32,298 nt of DNA from Deltaproteobacteria bacterium (lineage in GTDB: Bacteria; Desulfobacterota; Anaeroferrophillalia; Anaeroferrophillales; Anaeroferrophillaceae). Every line of letters starts with the position of its first letter. Position 1 is the first letter of the stretch. The DNA lies in the NCBI GenBank assembly GCA_019306045.1, contig JAFDMG010000003.1:1-32298 (forward strand). Direction: 5' to 3'. Below the pieces are notes generated by a model. It was given only the letters and a program-made list of their open reading frames with translations. It had not been told where the DNA came from and searched no databases. Of this stretch, positions 26,570 to 32,298 are shown piece by piece. The position numbers and the translations under genes are program-made.

Positions 26570-28015
26570 TCAGCCCGGCAGGGTTTTCACCTTCACCGAG
26601 TTGGAACTGCCGCGGGCAAAAAAGCTGCCGCTGCCCCGGGTAATGACGATCCGGTCGCCGGCCTCCAGTTCGCAGTCCTGGCGGACCTGCTCAATGACAT
26701 CCTCCTCCAGCCGCGGGTGGTCCTCCCGGTAGTTGCGGAGCAGGAAGGGGCTGACGCCCCAGTAAAGGCACAGCCGGCGCACGGTCCGCAAATCATAGGA
26801 GATGCCGAGGATGGAAACCCGGGGGCGGTAGTGGCTGATTTTCAGGCAGGAACGGCCCGATTCGGTCACCGCCAGGATCCGCCTGGCGCCGACCTTCTCC
26901 GCCACCAGGGAGGCCGCCAGCATGATGGAATCATCGACCCGGCTCAAGTCCAGGGTCCGGATGGACGGCCGTTTTTTCGGGGTCTTCTCGGCTTCGTGGA
27001 TGATGCGGCTCATCATGGTGATCGCTTCCAGGGGATAGCGGCCGGCGGCGGTTTCGGCGCTGAGCATGAGGGCGTCGGTGCCGTCCCAGACGGCGTTGGC
27101 CACGTCGCTGGCCTCCGCCCGGGTGGGCGTCGGGCTGTTGATCATTGATTCCAGCATCTGGGTGGCGGTGATTACCGGCACGCCGCTGCGGTTGCAGAGG
27201 TTGATGATCCGCTTCTGGATCGCCGGTACCAGGTGGTTGCCCACTTCGACCCCCATGTCGCCGCGGGCGATCATGATCACCTCGCTGACGGCGATGATGG
27301 CCTCGATGTTATCGATGCCCTCCGGGTTTTCGATCTTGGCGACGATCGGCAGCTGGTGCTGCCGGGCGGCCATGAATTCCCGGACTTCGTTGACGTTGTC
27401 CGGCTGGCGGACGAAGGAGAGGGCCACGTAGTCGACTCCGTGTTCAAGGCCGAAAAGCAGGTCTTCCCGGTCCTTGGCGGTGAAGCTGGGGGCGCTGATG
27501 CGGCTGTGGGGCAGGTTGATCCCCTTGTGGGAAGTCAGCCGGCCGCCCACCTCGATCCTAAGCCGGTAGACCTCCCGGTCGCGGGCCACGGCCCGGGCGA
27601 CGATGGCGCCGTCGTTGAACAGGACCAGGTGGCCGTCCCGGCAGTCGTCCACCAGCTTTTCGTAAACGGTGGGGATGAAGCGGTCGCGATATTCCGGGTA
27701 GGCGTCTTTGACCCGGGCGGGCCCGATTACCCAGATCTCCCCGGCCCGCAGCTCCAGCGGTTCCGGCAGCTCGTCGACCCTGATCTTCGGCCCCTGGAGA
27801 TCAATGAGGATGGCGACTTCCAGGCCCACCTGGCGCGAGGCCTGGCGGATGTTGTCGATCAGGGCGGCGTGGCCGGCGTGGTCGCCGTGGCTCATGTTGA
27901 TGCGGGCGACGTTCATGCCGGCCGTAATCAGCCTGCCGATGGTGTCCTGGTCACTGCTGGCCGGTCCGAGGGTGGCGACTATCTTGGCCTGGCGGCCCAA
28001 ATTGGCGCGGGGCAC
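26570..28015 (-). CDS. pyk: Pyruvate kinase
   Basis: The 481-residue glycolytic enzyme makes pyruvate and ATP from phosphoenolpyruvate. It shows RQAKIVATLGPAS at the start, GMNVARINMSHGDH, LIDLQGPKIRVDEL, the catalytic Lys in VAKIENPEGIDN, metal and substrate residues in MIARGDMGVEVG, and TATQMLESM. The C-terminal domain is complete and there is no extra PEP-utiliser domain. The track's ORF extends to 28276, but a GTG at 28015 with a strong AAGGAGG site gives the normal length. A 9-bp hairpin lies just upstream in the leader. Confidence 0.96.
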   Translation of the reverse strand: MPRANLGRQAKIVATLGPASSDQDTIGRLITAGMNVARINMSHGDHAGHAALIDNIRQASRQVGLEVAILIDLQGPKIRVDELPEPLELRAGEIWVIGPARVKDAYPEYRDRFIPTVYEKLVDDCRDGHLVLFNDGAIVARAVARDREVYRLRIEVGGRLTSHKGINLPHSRISAPSFTAKDREDLLFGLEHGVDYVALSFVRQPDNVNEVREFMAARQHQLPIVAKIENPEGIDNIEAIIAVSEVIMIARGDMGVEVGNHLVPAIQKRIINLCNRSGVPVITATQMLESMINSPTPTRAEASDVANAVWDGTDALMLSAETAAGRYPLEAITMMSRIIHEAEKTPKKRPSIRTLDLSRVDDSIMLAASLVAEKVGARRILAVTESGRSCLKISHYRPRVSILGISYDLRTVRRLCLYWGVSPFLLRNYREDHPRLEEDVIEQVRQDCELEAGDRIVITRGSGSFFARGSSNSVKVKTLPG

Positions 28016-28036
28016 GATTTTCCTCCTTGCATAATG

Positions 28037-28060
28037 ATCGCGGGCGGTGCTGCCCGCGAT
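28037..28060. other. Nine-base-pair perfect hairpin in the pyk leader
   Basis: ATCGCGGGC and GCCCGCGAT flank a 6-nt loop. It lies between the DUF2288 stop and the pyk ribosome site, ending about ten bases before that site on the minus strand. It could terminate the upstream gene or shape the pyk leader. On the minus strand no T-run follows. Confidence 0.5.
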
Positions 28061-28079
28061 TTTGCCGCTGCCGCGGCGT

Positions 28080-28376
28080 TCAGCAGACCAGCTGGATGAA
28101 AACGAAGGGCTGGATGATGACGCAGGCGAAGCTGGTATGTTGCTCTTCCCAGCTGTCGACCTGGGCGCGGCTCGGCCGGGCCAGGCGGCCGGCCTGCAGC
28201 CAGTCGCGTATCTGTTCCACCTGGTCCGCCGCCGCCCCGACGGCCACCTCCACCAGGTCCAGCTGCTGGTCGACAAGGAAGACCGACTGTCGTTCGTGGT
28301 GCGGCCGCAGCAGCGGCCAGCTGACGGTGCCGACCTCGGCGGCCAGTTTTTCTCTCAGATCATCACTGTTGACCAC
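28080..28376 (-). CDS. DUF2288-family protein
   Basis: The 98-residue protein matches the DUF2288 pattern as I know it: an N-terminal LREKLAAEVGTVSWPLL, a central VDQQLDLVEVAVGAAADQ, a following IRDWLQAGRL and a C-terminal strand (FACVIIQPFVFIQL). The family is small and of unknown function. It lies between the UPF0016 gene (13 nt upstream) and pyruvate kinase, on the same strand. Confidence 0.82.
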   Translation of the reverse strand: MVNSDDLREKLAAEVGTVSWPLLRPHHERQSVFLVDQQLDLVEVAVGAAADQVEQIRDWLQAGRLARPSRAQVDSWEEQHTSFACVIIQPFVFIQLVC

Positions 28377-28389
28377 CGGTTTTTCTCCT

Positions 28390-28665
28390 TCAGCCGGCCC
28401 GGTAGATGGTCCAGGCGCCGATAACGATGAAAGCCAGGCCGGCCAGCCGGCTCAGGTGCCGGGGGGAGCAATGGCGGGCGAGCAGGCCGCCGGCCGCCAC
28501 CCCGAGGGCCGAGGTGCAGATCAGGGCCAGACTGGCCCCCAGAAAGATGGTCAGCCGGTCCACCTGCCGGTCGGTGGCGAACAGCATGGTGGCCAGCTGG
28601 GTTTTGTCCCCCAGTTCGGCCAGGAAAACGGTGCCGAAAACGGTCCAGAAAATTTTCATGCTCAT
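28390..28665 (-). CDS. Half-size UPF0016/GDT1-family membrane transporter
   Basis: The 91-residue membrane protein has three predicted helices and one copy of the family signature E-x-G-D-K-T (FLAELGDKTQLATMLFA). Relatives of TMEM165/Gdt1 and MneA move manganese or calcium and normally have two such units in about 200 residues. One unit alone would have to act as a dimer. The second in-frame Met, two codons in, is an alternative start. It lies just downstream of the AIM24-like gene. Confidence 0.88.
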   Translation of the reverse strand: MSMKIFWTVFGTVFLAELGDKTQLATMLFATDRQVDRLTIFLGASLALICTSALGVAAGGLLARHCSPRHLSRLAGLAFIVIGAWTIYRAG

Positions 28666-28685
28666 GGTGGGCTCCGTTCCCCGGC

Positions 28686-29474
28686 TCAGTTGCCGCCCAG
28701 CAGGTCGCCCAGGGAGCCGAGCACCGAGCCTTCACCCTTGCGGCTGCCGCCGACCCGCGGGGCGCTGGCGATTACCCGGTCCGCCAGGCGGGAGAAAGGC
28801 AGGCTTTGCAGCAACACCGTCCCCGTACCGCTCAGGGTGGCGAGGAAGAGGCCTTCGCCGCCGAGAAACATGGATTTCAGGCTGCCGGCCCGCTGGATGT
28901 CGTAATCGATGCCCTCGGTGAAAGCGACGATGCAGCCGGTGTCCACCTTGATGGTTTCGCCGTGCAGCTGTTTCTTGATCACCGTGCCGCCGGCGTGAAC
29001 GAAGGCCAAGCCGTCCCCCCGCAGGCGCTGGAGGATAAAGCCTTCGCCGCCGAAAAAGCCGGTACCCAGGCGCTTGGTGAAGGCGATGCCGATCTGGGTG
29101 CCGAGGGCGGCGCAGAGAAAGGCGTCTTTCTGGCAGAACAGCTCGCCGTTAATCTCGGCCATGTCGATGGGGATGATTTTTCCCGGGTAAGGGGCGGAAA
29201 AAGCCACCCTTTTCTTGCCGCTGCCGCTGTTGGTAAAATGGGTGAGGAAGATCGATTCGCCGCTGATGGCCCGCATGCCGGCATTGACCAGCTTGCCGAA
29301 AAAACCGCTTTCGGGGCTGGAACCGTCGCCCATCTTGGCCTCGAAAGCAATGCCGTCGTCCATGTAGTTCATCGCCCCGGCCTCGGCGATCACCGTTTCG
29401 CCGGGGTCCAGCTCGATCTCCACGATCTGGATGTCGTCGCCGAGAATCTGGTAATCAACTTCGTGACATTTCAT
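28686..29474 (-). CDS. AIM24-family protein
   Basis: The 262-residue protein belongs to the AIM24 family (TIGR00266). Typical parts are [72 protein letters not shown] and [17 protein letters not shown]. The fold is a beta-rich barrel without known catalytic residues. Yeast Aim24 helps organise mitochondrial inner-membrane complexes; the bacterial role is unknown. GGAAAGGA precedes the ATG, and the C-terminal tail is Gly-rich. Confidence 0.92.
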   Translation of the reverse strand: MKCHEVDYQILGDDIQIVEIELDPGETVIAEAGAMNYMDDGIAFEAKMGDGSSPESGFFGKLVNAGMRAISGESIFLTHFTNSGSGKKRVAFSAPYPGKIIPIDMAEINGELFCQKDAFLCAALGTQIGIAFTKRLGTGFFGGEGFILQRLRGDGLAFVHAGGTVIKKQLHGETIKVDTGCIVAFTEGIDYDIQRAGSLKSMFLGGEGLFLATLSGTGTVLLQSLPFSRLADRVIASAPRVGGSRKGEGSVLGSLGDLLGGN

Positions 29475-29527
29475 CTTGCCATCCTTTCCTGCCGTAAGTG
29501 AACATGGGAAAATTGCCGGGATGCGGC

Positions 29528-29890
29528 TTATTTTTCCAGGAGAAAATCCAGTTCCCGCCGGACGCGGCCGCTGTCGCCGGTGTTGAGTTCCAGCAGGCGC
29601 CGCAGGTGCCCCATGGTTTCCAGCTCGACGCCGATGAAGCGGAAGCCCAGGTCGTTGCCGCGCCGGTGGACGCAGTTGGCCATCATCTGCAATTGCAAGT
29701 CGGCGGCCGCCAGGGTGATCTCCAAGTTTACCGGCTGCTCATCGACGAAGAGAGGCGGCTCGGAAAACCGGACCAGGGCCCCGTTCAGGGAGAGGTCCCG
29801 GAGGCGGCCGACGGCGCTGCCGGCCGGCGAGGAAACCTCGACCGTCGCCGGAAATTCAATCCGCCGGAAAAAACGTTTTTCTTCCTGCAT
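29528..29890 (-). CDS. PilZ-domain protein, likely cyclic-di-GMP receptor
   Basis: The 120-residue protein is a lone PilZ domain. It has both cyclic-di-GMP-binding motifs: R-x-x-x-R at Arg6-Arg10 (KRFFRRIEF) and [11 protein letters not shown], of the D-x-S-x-x-G type, about 25 residues later. It should therefore bind cyclic-di-GMP and change a partner's activity. The partner is unknown; the chemosensory operon is on the other side of the window. AAGGGA precedes the ATG. Confidence 0.9.
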   Translation of the reverse strand: MQEEKRFFRRIEFPATVEVSSPAGSAVGRLRDLSLNGALVRFSEPPLFVDEQPVNLEITLAAADLQLQMMANCVHRRGNDLGFRFIGVELETMGHLRRLLELNTGDSGRVRRELDFLLEK

Positions 29891-29977
29891 GGCGATTCCC
29901 TTTTGCTTGGTGTTTCCTGACTATTATCGACAGCGGCGAGGGTAACTTGAGTCACCGGTGGCGATGGCCGGCTGTTC

Positions 29978-30394
29978 CTACTCGCCGCTGATGGTGACCA
30001 CCACCTGCCGCTGCCGGGGCTTGATGTCGCATTCCAGCAGGAAAATCTGCTGCCAGGTGCCCAGCCGCAGCCGGCCGTTGCCCACCGGCACGGTCAGGGA
30101 CGGCCCGAGCAGGGTGGCCTGCAGGTGGGAATGGCCGTTGCCGTCGTGCCAGGTGCGTTCGTGGCCGTAGTCGCGGCTGGGGGGCAGCAGGCGGTCGAGT
30201 ACCTGGGGCAGGTCTGCCTGCAGGCCCGGTTCGAATTCGATGGTGCCGATGGCCGCCGTGCTGCCGATGACGAAAATGTTGACCGTGCCGGTGCTGATGG
30301 CCGTCTGCTGCAGGCAGCTGTTGACCGCCGCCGTCAGGTCGTGAAGGTCGCCGTGGCCGCTGGTGGCCAGGGTGATGGTTTCCTGCTGGATCAT
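29978..30394 (-). CDS. yjbQ: YjbQ-family (UPF0047) protein
   Basis: The 138-residue single-domain protein of the UPF0047 family shows TVNIFVIGSTAAIGTIEFEP, then HERTWHDGNGHSHLQATLLGPSLTVPV and LGTWQQIFLLECD. The conserved His and Glu/Asp residues look intact. E. coli YjbQ has weak thiamine phosphate synthase activity, but the physiological role is unsettled. The ATG at 30394 has GGAGG before it and overlaps the trmH stop (ATGA), so the two are translationally coupled. Confidence 0.93.
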   Translation of the reverse strand: MIQQETITLATSGHGDLHDLTAAVNSCLQQTAISTGTVNIFVIGSTAAIGTIEFEPGLQADLPQVLDRLLPPSRDYGHERTWHDGNGHSHLQATLLGPSLTVPVGNGRLRLGTWQQIFLLECDIKPRQRQVVVTISGE

Positions 30395-31098
30395 GGCAAT
30401 TTCCTCCCGGGCCTCAGCTGCTGCCGTCGCTGATGGTCGTTGGCCAGTGGTTCGCTGATTTCCCCCCTGTCGTCGAGGGCCGGATAGGGAAGCTGGTGCC
30501 GCCGGCAATAGGCCGCCACTTTGGGGTGCAGCCACTCGAAGAGCAGCCGCCGGTAGGTTTCTCCGTCCAGGCGGCAATGGTCGTAAAAACCGGCGGCCTG
30601 CCGCTGCCGGTAGGCTTCGAAAAGAATCAGGGCGGTGGCCACCGAGACGTTCAGGGACTGGACGAAGCCGGCCAGGGGAATGATCAGGGTGCCGTCGCTG
30701 CCGGCGGCGGCTGCCGGGGAGAGGCCGTCCAGCTCGGCGCCGACGACAATCGCCGTCGGCGCGGTGTAGTCAATCTCCCGGAAATCCCGGGCCCGGTCGT
30801 CCAGGTGGGCGGCGTAGAGCCGGAAGCCCCGGCGCCGCAATTCCCGGTAGGCATCGGCGATCGACCGGTGGCTGCGAATCGTGATCCATTTGCGACAGCC
30901 GCTGGCGGCTCTCTGGGTCAGGCGGATGCCGTGGTCGGCCGAGACGGCATGGACCTCCTGGATGCCGACCGCGTCGCAGGTTCGGGCGATGGCCGCCAGG
31001 TTGTGGGGTTTGTGGACGTTGTCCATGACCACGGTCAGGTCCGGCTGCCGCCGGCGCAGGACGGCGGCGATCTTGGCAAAACGCTGCTGGTTGCCCAT
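30391..31098 (-). CDS. trmH: tRNA (guanosine(18)-2'-O)-methyltransferase TrmH
   Basis: The 235-residue SpoU/SPOUT-family enzyme methylates the 2'-hydroxyl of G18 in tRNA using S-adenosylmethionine. The three family motifs are clear: VHKPHNLAAIARTCDAVG with the catalytic Arg, AIVVGAELDGLS, and LIIPLAGFVQSLNVSVATAL forming the trefoil knot. A C-terminal helical extension with FEWLHPKVAAYCRRHQLPYP fits TrmH rather than RlmB. I chose the ATG at 31098 over the track's 31131 because GGGA precedes it and the conserved sequence starts soon after. Its stop overlaps yjbQ by 4 nt. Confidence 0.93.
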   Translation of the reverse strand: MGNQQRFAKIAAVLRRRQPDLTVVMDNVHKPHNLAAIARTCDAVGIQEVHAVSADHGIRLTQRAASGCRKWITIRSHRSIADAYRELRRRGFRLYAAHLDDRARDFREIDYTAPTAIVVGAELDGLSPAAAAGSDGTLIIPLAGFVQSLNVSVATALILFEAYRQRQAAGFYDHCRLDGETYRRLLFEWLHPKVAAYCRRHQLPYPALDDRGEISEPLANDHQRRQQLRPGRKLP

Positions 31099-31254
31099 GG
31101 CTGTTTCCCGGTTGACGGTTGCGGCTGGCACGGCCGGTCCCGAAGGTCGGGAAATCCGCCGTCAGCCGGAAACAATTTACCAGACTTTGGGGTTGATTGC
31201 AAAACAGTTCCCCGCTGGCTGTTGAACGGCCTGGCCGCAGCCGGGATTTTTTTG

Positions 31255-31286
31255 TTGACCTGGCCAGCCGATTGGGGTAGTAATAT
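31255..31286 (+). promoter_or_regulatory. Candidate promoter region of the ferritin operon
   Basis: TTGACC at 31255-31260 is followed by TAGTAA (17-nt spacing) and an overlapping TAATAT (20-nt spacing). A strongly AT-rich stretch then runs to the ferritin ribosome site, which contrasts with the rest of the window. No clear Fur box could be made out. This lies in the 246-nt gap between divergent trmH and ferritin. Confidence 0.4.
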
Positions 31287-31344
31287 CCCTATAAAATTAA
31301 TCCAGAATATACAATTAAAAACCAAAGTTTGGAGGGAGAGTAAA

Positions 31345-31854
31345 ATGTTGACCGAGAGAATGACCAAGGCCCTGAACGAACAGATCAATGCCGAGATGTT
31401 TTCCGCTTACCTGTACCTGTCCATGTCCGCCTGTTTTTCCGAGATGAATTACTCTGGCTTTGCCCAGTGGATGAAAGTGCAGGCCATGGAGGAAATGAGC
31501 CACGCGATGAAAATCTACGACTACGTCATCGAGCGTGGCGGCCGGGTGGAACTGCTGGCCATCGAGGAGCCGGCCAAGAGCTGGGAGACGCCGTTGGCGG
31601 CTTTCGAGGCCGCTTACCAGCATGAACAGTATATCACCGGCAGGATCAACGACCTGATGAACATTGCCATCGAGGAGAAAGACCACGCCACCAACATCTT
31701 CCTCCAGTGGTTCGTCACCGAGCAGGTGGAGGAAGAGGCCTCGGCCGACGAGATCGTCCAGAAACTGAAACTGGTCGGCGACCACGGCAATGCCATTTTC
31801 ATGGTGGACCGGGAACTGGGTTCCCGGACCTTTACCCTGCCGACCCCGGCTTAG
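31345..31854 (+). CDS. ftnA: Non-haem ferritin
   Basis: The 169-residue cytosolic iron-storage protein assembles into a 24-subunit shell that oxidises and stores iron. All ferroxidase ligands are present at E. coli FtnA-like positions: Glu17 (NAEMFSAYLYLSM), Glu50 and His53 (EEMSHAM), Glu94, Gln127 and Glu130. No haem-ligand Met of the bacterioferritin type is seen. The track ORF extends back to 30433 by chance; ATG 31345 has GGAGGGAGAG upstream. It is the first gene of a probable iron/redox operon with the rubredoxin-like and selenocysteine glutaredoxin genes. Confidence 0.96.
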   Translation: MLTERMTKALNEQINAEMFSAYLYLSMSACFSEMNYSGFAQWMKVQAMEEMSHAMKIYDYVIERGGRVELLAIEEPAKSWETPLAAFEAAYQHEQYITGRINDLMNIAIEEKDHATNIFLQWFVTEQVEEEASADEIVQKLKLVGDHGNAIFMVDRELGSRTFTLPTPA

Positions 31855-31866
31855 GAGAAAACGGGA

Positions 31867-32058
31867 ATGAACAAAACAGACGGCCAGCCGGCGAAAATGC
31901 CCGAGAATCACTGGAAATGCTCCCATTGCGGCTACCTGGTGGCCGCCCCCGAACCCCCGGAAAAATGCCCGTCCTGTCACCGGAAATGCGAGTTTGCCGA
32001 CGTGACCTGCTACGCGCCCGAGTGCAATTTTTCCGGGGCGGACCCGCGGCTGCTGTAA
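31867..32058 (+). CDS. Small rubredoxin-like metal-binding protein
   Basis: The 63-residue protein has three Cys pairs. [10 protein letters not shown] and [10 protein letters not shown] resemble the rubredoxin-like domain at the end of rubrerythrin, which binds one iron by four Cys. A further pair (TCYAPEC) and the closing [10 protein letters not shown] are not part of a classical rubredoxin. It starts 12 nt after the ferritin stop, so it is almost certainly co-transcribed. An electron-transfer role with ferritin or the following glutaredoxin is plausible but inferred; zinc instead of iron is possible. Confidence 0.88.
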   Translation: MNKTDGQPAKMPENHWKCSHCGYLVAAPEPPEKCPSCHRKCEFADVTCYAPECNFSGADPRLL

Positions 32059-32119
32059 ACACGACCGCCGGCCGGCGGCGGTTCAACGGCAGCCAACCCT
32101 GGCTTGACGGAGGTTTGTG

Positions 32120-32298
32120 ATGAGCGACGTGGTGAAGATCTATTCCCTGTCCACCTGACCCCATTGCCGGACAGCGAAGGAGTTCCTGACGCAAAAAGGG
32201 GTGGAATTCGAGGTGTACGACGTCCGGGAAAATCCCCGGAAGCTCAAGGAGATGGTTGATCTCACCGGCAGGCGGCAGGTGCCGGTCATCGTCGTCGG
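32120..32298 (+). CDS. Selenocysteine-containing glutaredoxin-like protein (in-frame UGA, 3' end outside window)
   Basis: Reading from the ATG at 32120 gives MSDVVKIYSLST, an in-frame UGA (32156-32158), then PHCRTAKEFL and on without a stop to the window edge, including VEFEVYDVREN and GRRQVPVIVV. This is a glutaredoxin/thioredoxin fold: first strand, redox motif, helix 1, second strand, and the cis-Pro region QVPVIVV. The redox motif would be C-P-H-C in a Cys homologue, so the UGA stands exactly at the attacking residue and most likely encodes selenocysteine. GGAGG precedes the ATG. The ORF track misses the gene because it treats UGA as stop. It follows the rubredoxin-like gene by 61 nt that can form a GC-rich hairpin. 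Selenocysteine glutaredoxin-like proteins are known in deltaproteobacteria. Confidence 0.9.
32156..32201 (+). promoter_or_regulatory. Candidate bacterial SECIS element and selenocysteine UGA codon
   Basis: Right after the UGA a hairpin can form: CAG, bulged C, GAA, loop GGAG, TTC, CTG (32172-32188). Outer pairs TTGC/GCAA and CCCC/GGGG can extend it to 32201. The apical loop starts with GG 20 nt after the UGA, within the spacing known for bacterial SECIS elements, where SelB needs a G in the first loop positions. Pairing was done by eye. Confidence 0.75.

Noticed and set aside
31281-31320. Possible Fur box before ferritin
   Set aside because: The sequence is AT-rich, but no 19-nt inverted repeat close to the Fur consensus could be aligned.
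30433-31344. Long N-terminal extension of the ferritin ORF
   Set aside because: It runs opposite trmH and through an AT-rich promoter region; ferritin has a perfect start and ribosome site at 31345.
31832-32194. Minus-strand ORF of 120 aa at the right edge
   Set aside because: It lies opposite the rubredoxin-like gene and the selenocysteine glutaredoxin, with no ribosome site or domain.

Overview
The window is about 32.3 kb of GC-rich DNA, coding on nearly every base, from a motile or surface-responsive bacterium. No rRNA, tRNA, CRISPR array, insertion sequence or phage gene is seen. The gene content (a chemosensory operon with HEAT-repeat and STAS accessory proteins, many PAS/Cache/PilZ sensors, ferritin plus rubredoxin-like protein, and a selenocysteine glutaredoxin) fits an anaerobic or microaerophilic Desulfobacterota-like (deltaproteobacterial) lineage. 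That placement is inference; no marker gene fixes it.

Region 1 (157-14453, + strand) is one chemosensory operon: HEAT-repeat/REC protein, STAS protein, CheA with its own C-terminal receiver, a double-Cache chemoreceptor, a second chemoreceptor, CheW, a PilJ-type chemoreceptor, CheB, CheR. There is no separate CheY, CheC, CheD or CheZ. Two genes are broken by short deletions that shift the frame. The HEAT/REC protein loses about 50 nt and the receiver lysine. The first chemoreceptor lacks 38 nt compared with both of its neighbours. The signalling-tip DNA of the three receptors is almost identical.

Region 2 (14472-17037, + strand) has its own likely promoter and encodes one large hybrid sensor kinase (periplasmic solute-binding domain, TM, PAS, kinase, receiver). 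A hairpin separates it from the convergent minus-strand genes.

Region 3 (17096-31098) is entirely minus strand and mostly housekeeping and stress genes. In transcription order: trmH, yjbQ, PilZ protein, AIM24-like protein, half-size UPF0016 transporter, DUF2288, pyruvate kinase, TraB/PrgY membrane protein, galE, cupin, RuvC-like protein, PAS protein, Dabb protein, YgiQ-type radical SAM protein, periplasmic cyclophilin, nucleotidyltransferase-like protein, TPM-domain protein, LemA, MscS channel.

Region 4 (31255-32298, + strand, cut by the window edge) is a small iron/redox operon: ferritin, a rubredoxin-like zinc/iron protein, and a glutaredoxin-like gene absent from the ORF track because its redox motif is U-P-H-C, with an in-frame UGA. 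A hairpin with a GG-starting apical loop sits at the right distance after the UGA, as expected for a bacterial SECIS. This is the most notable feature of the window.

No gap between genes exceeds 300 bases. The longest is 31099-31344, between trmH and ferritin, which holds the ferritin promoter region.
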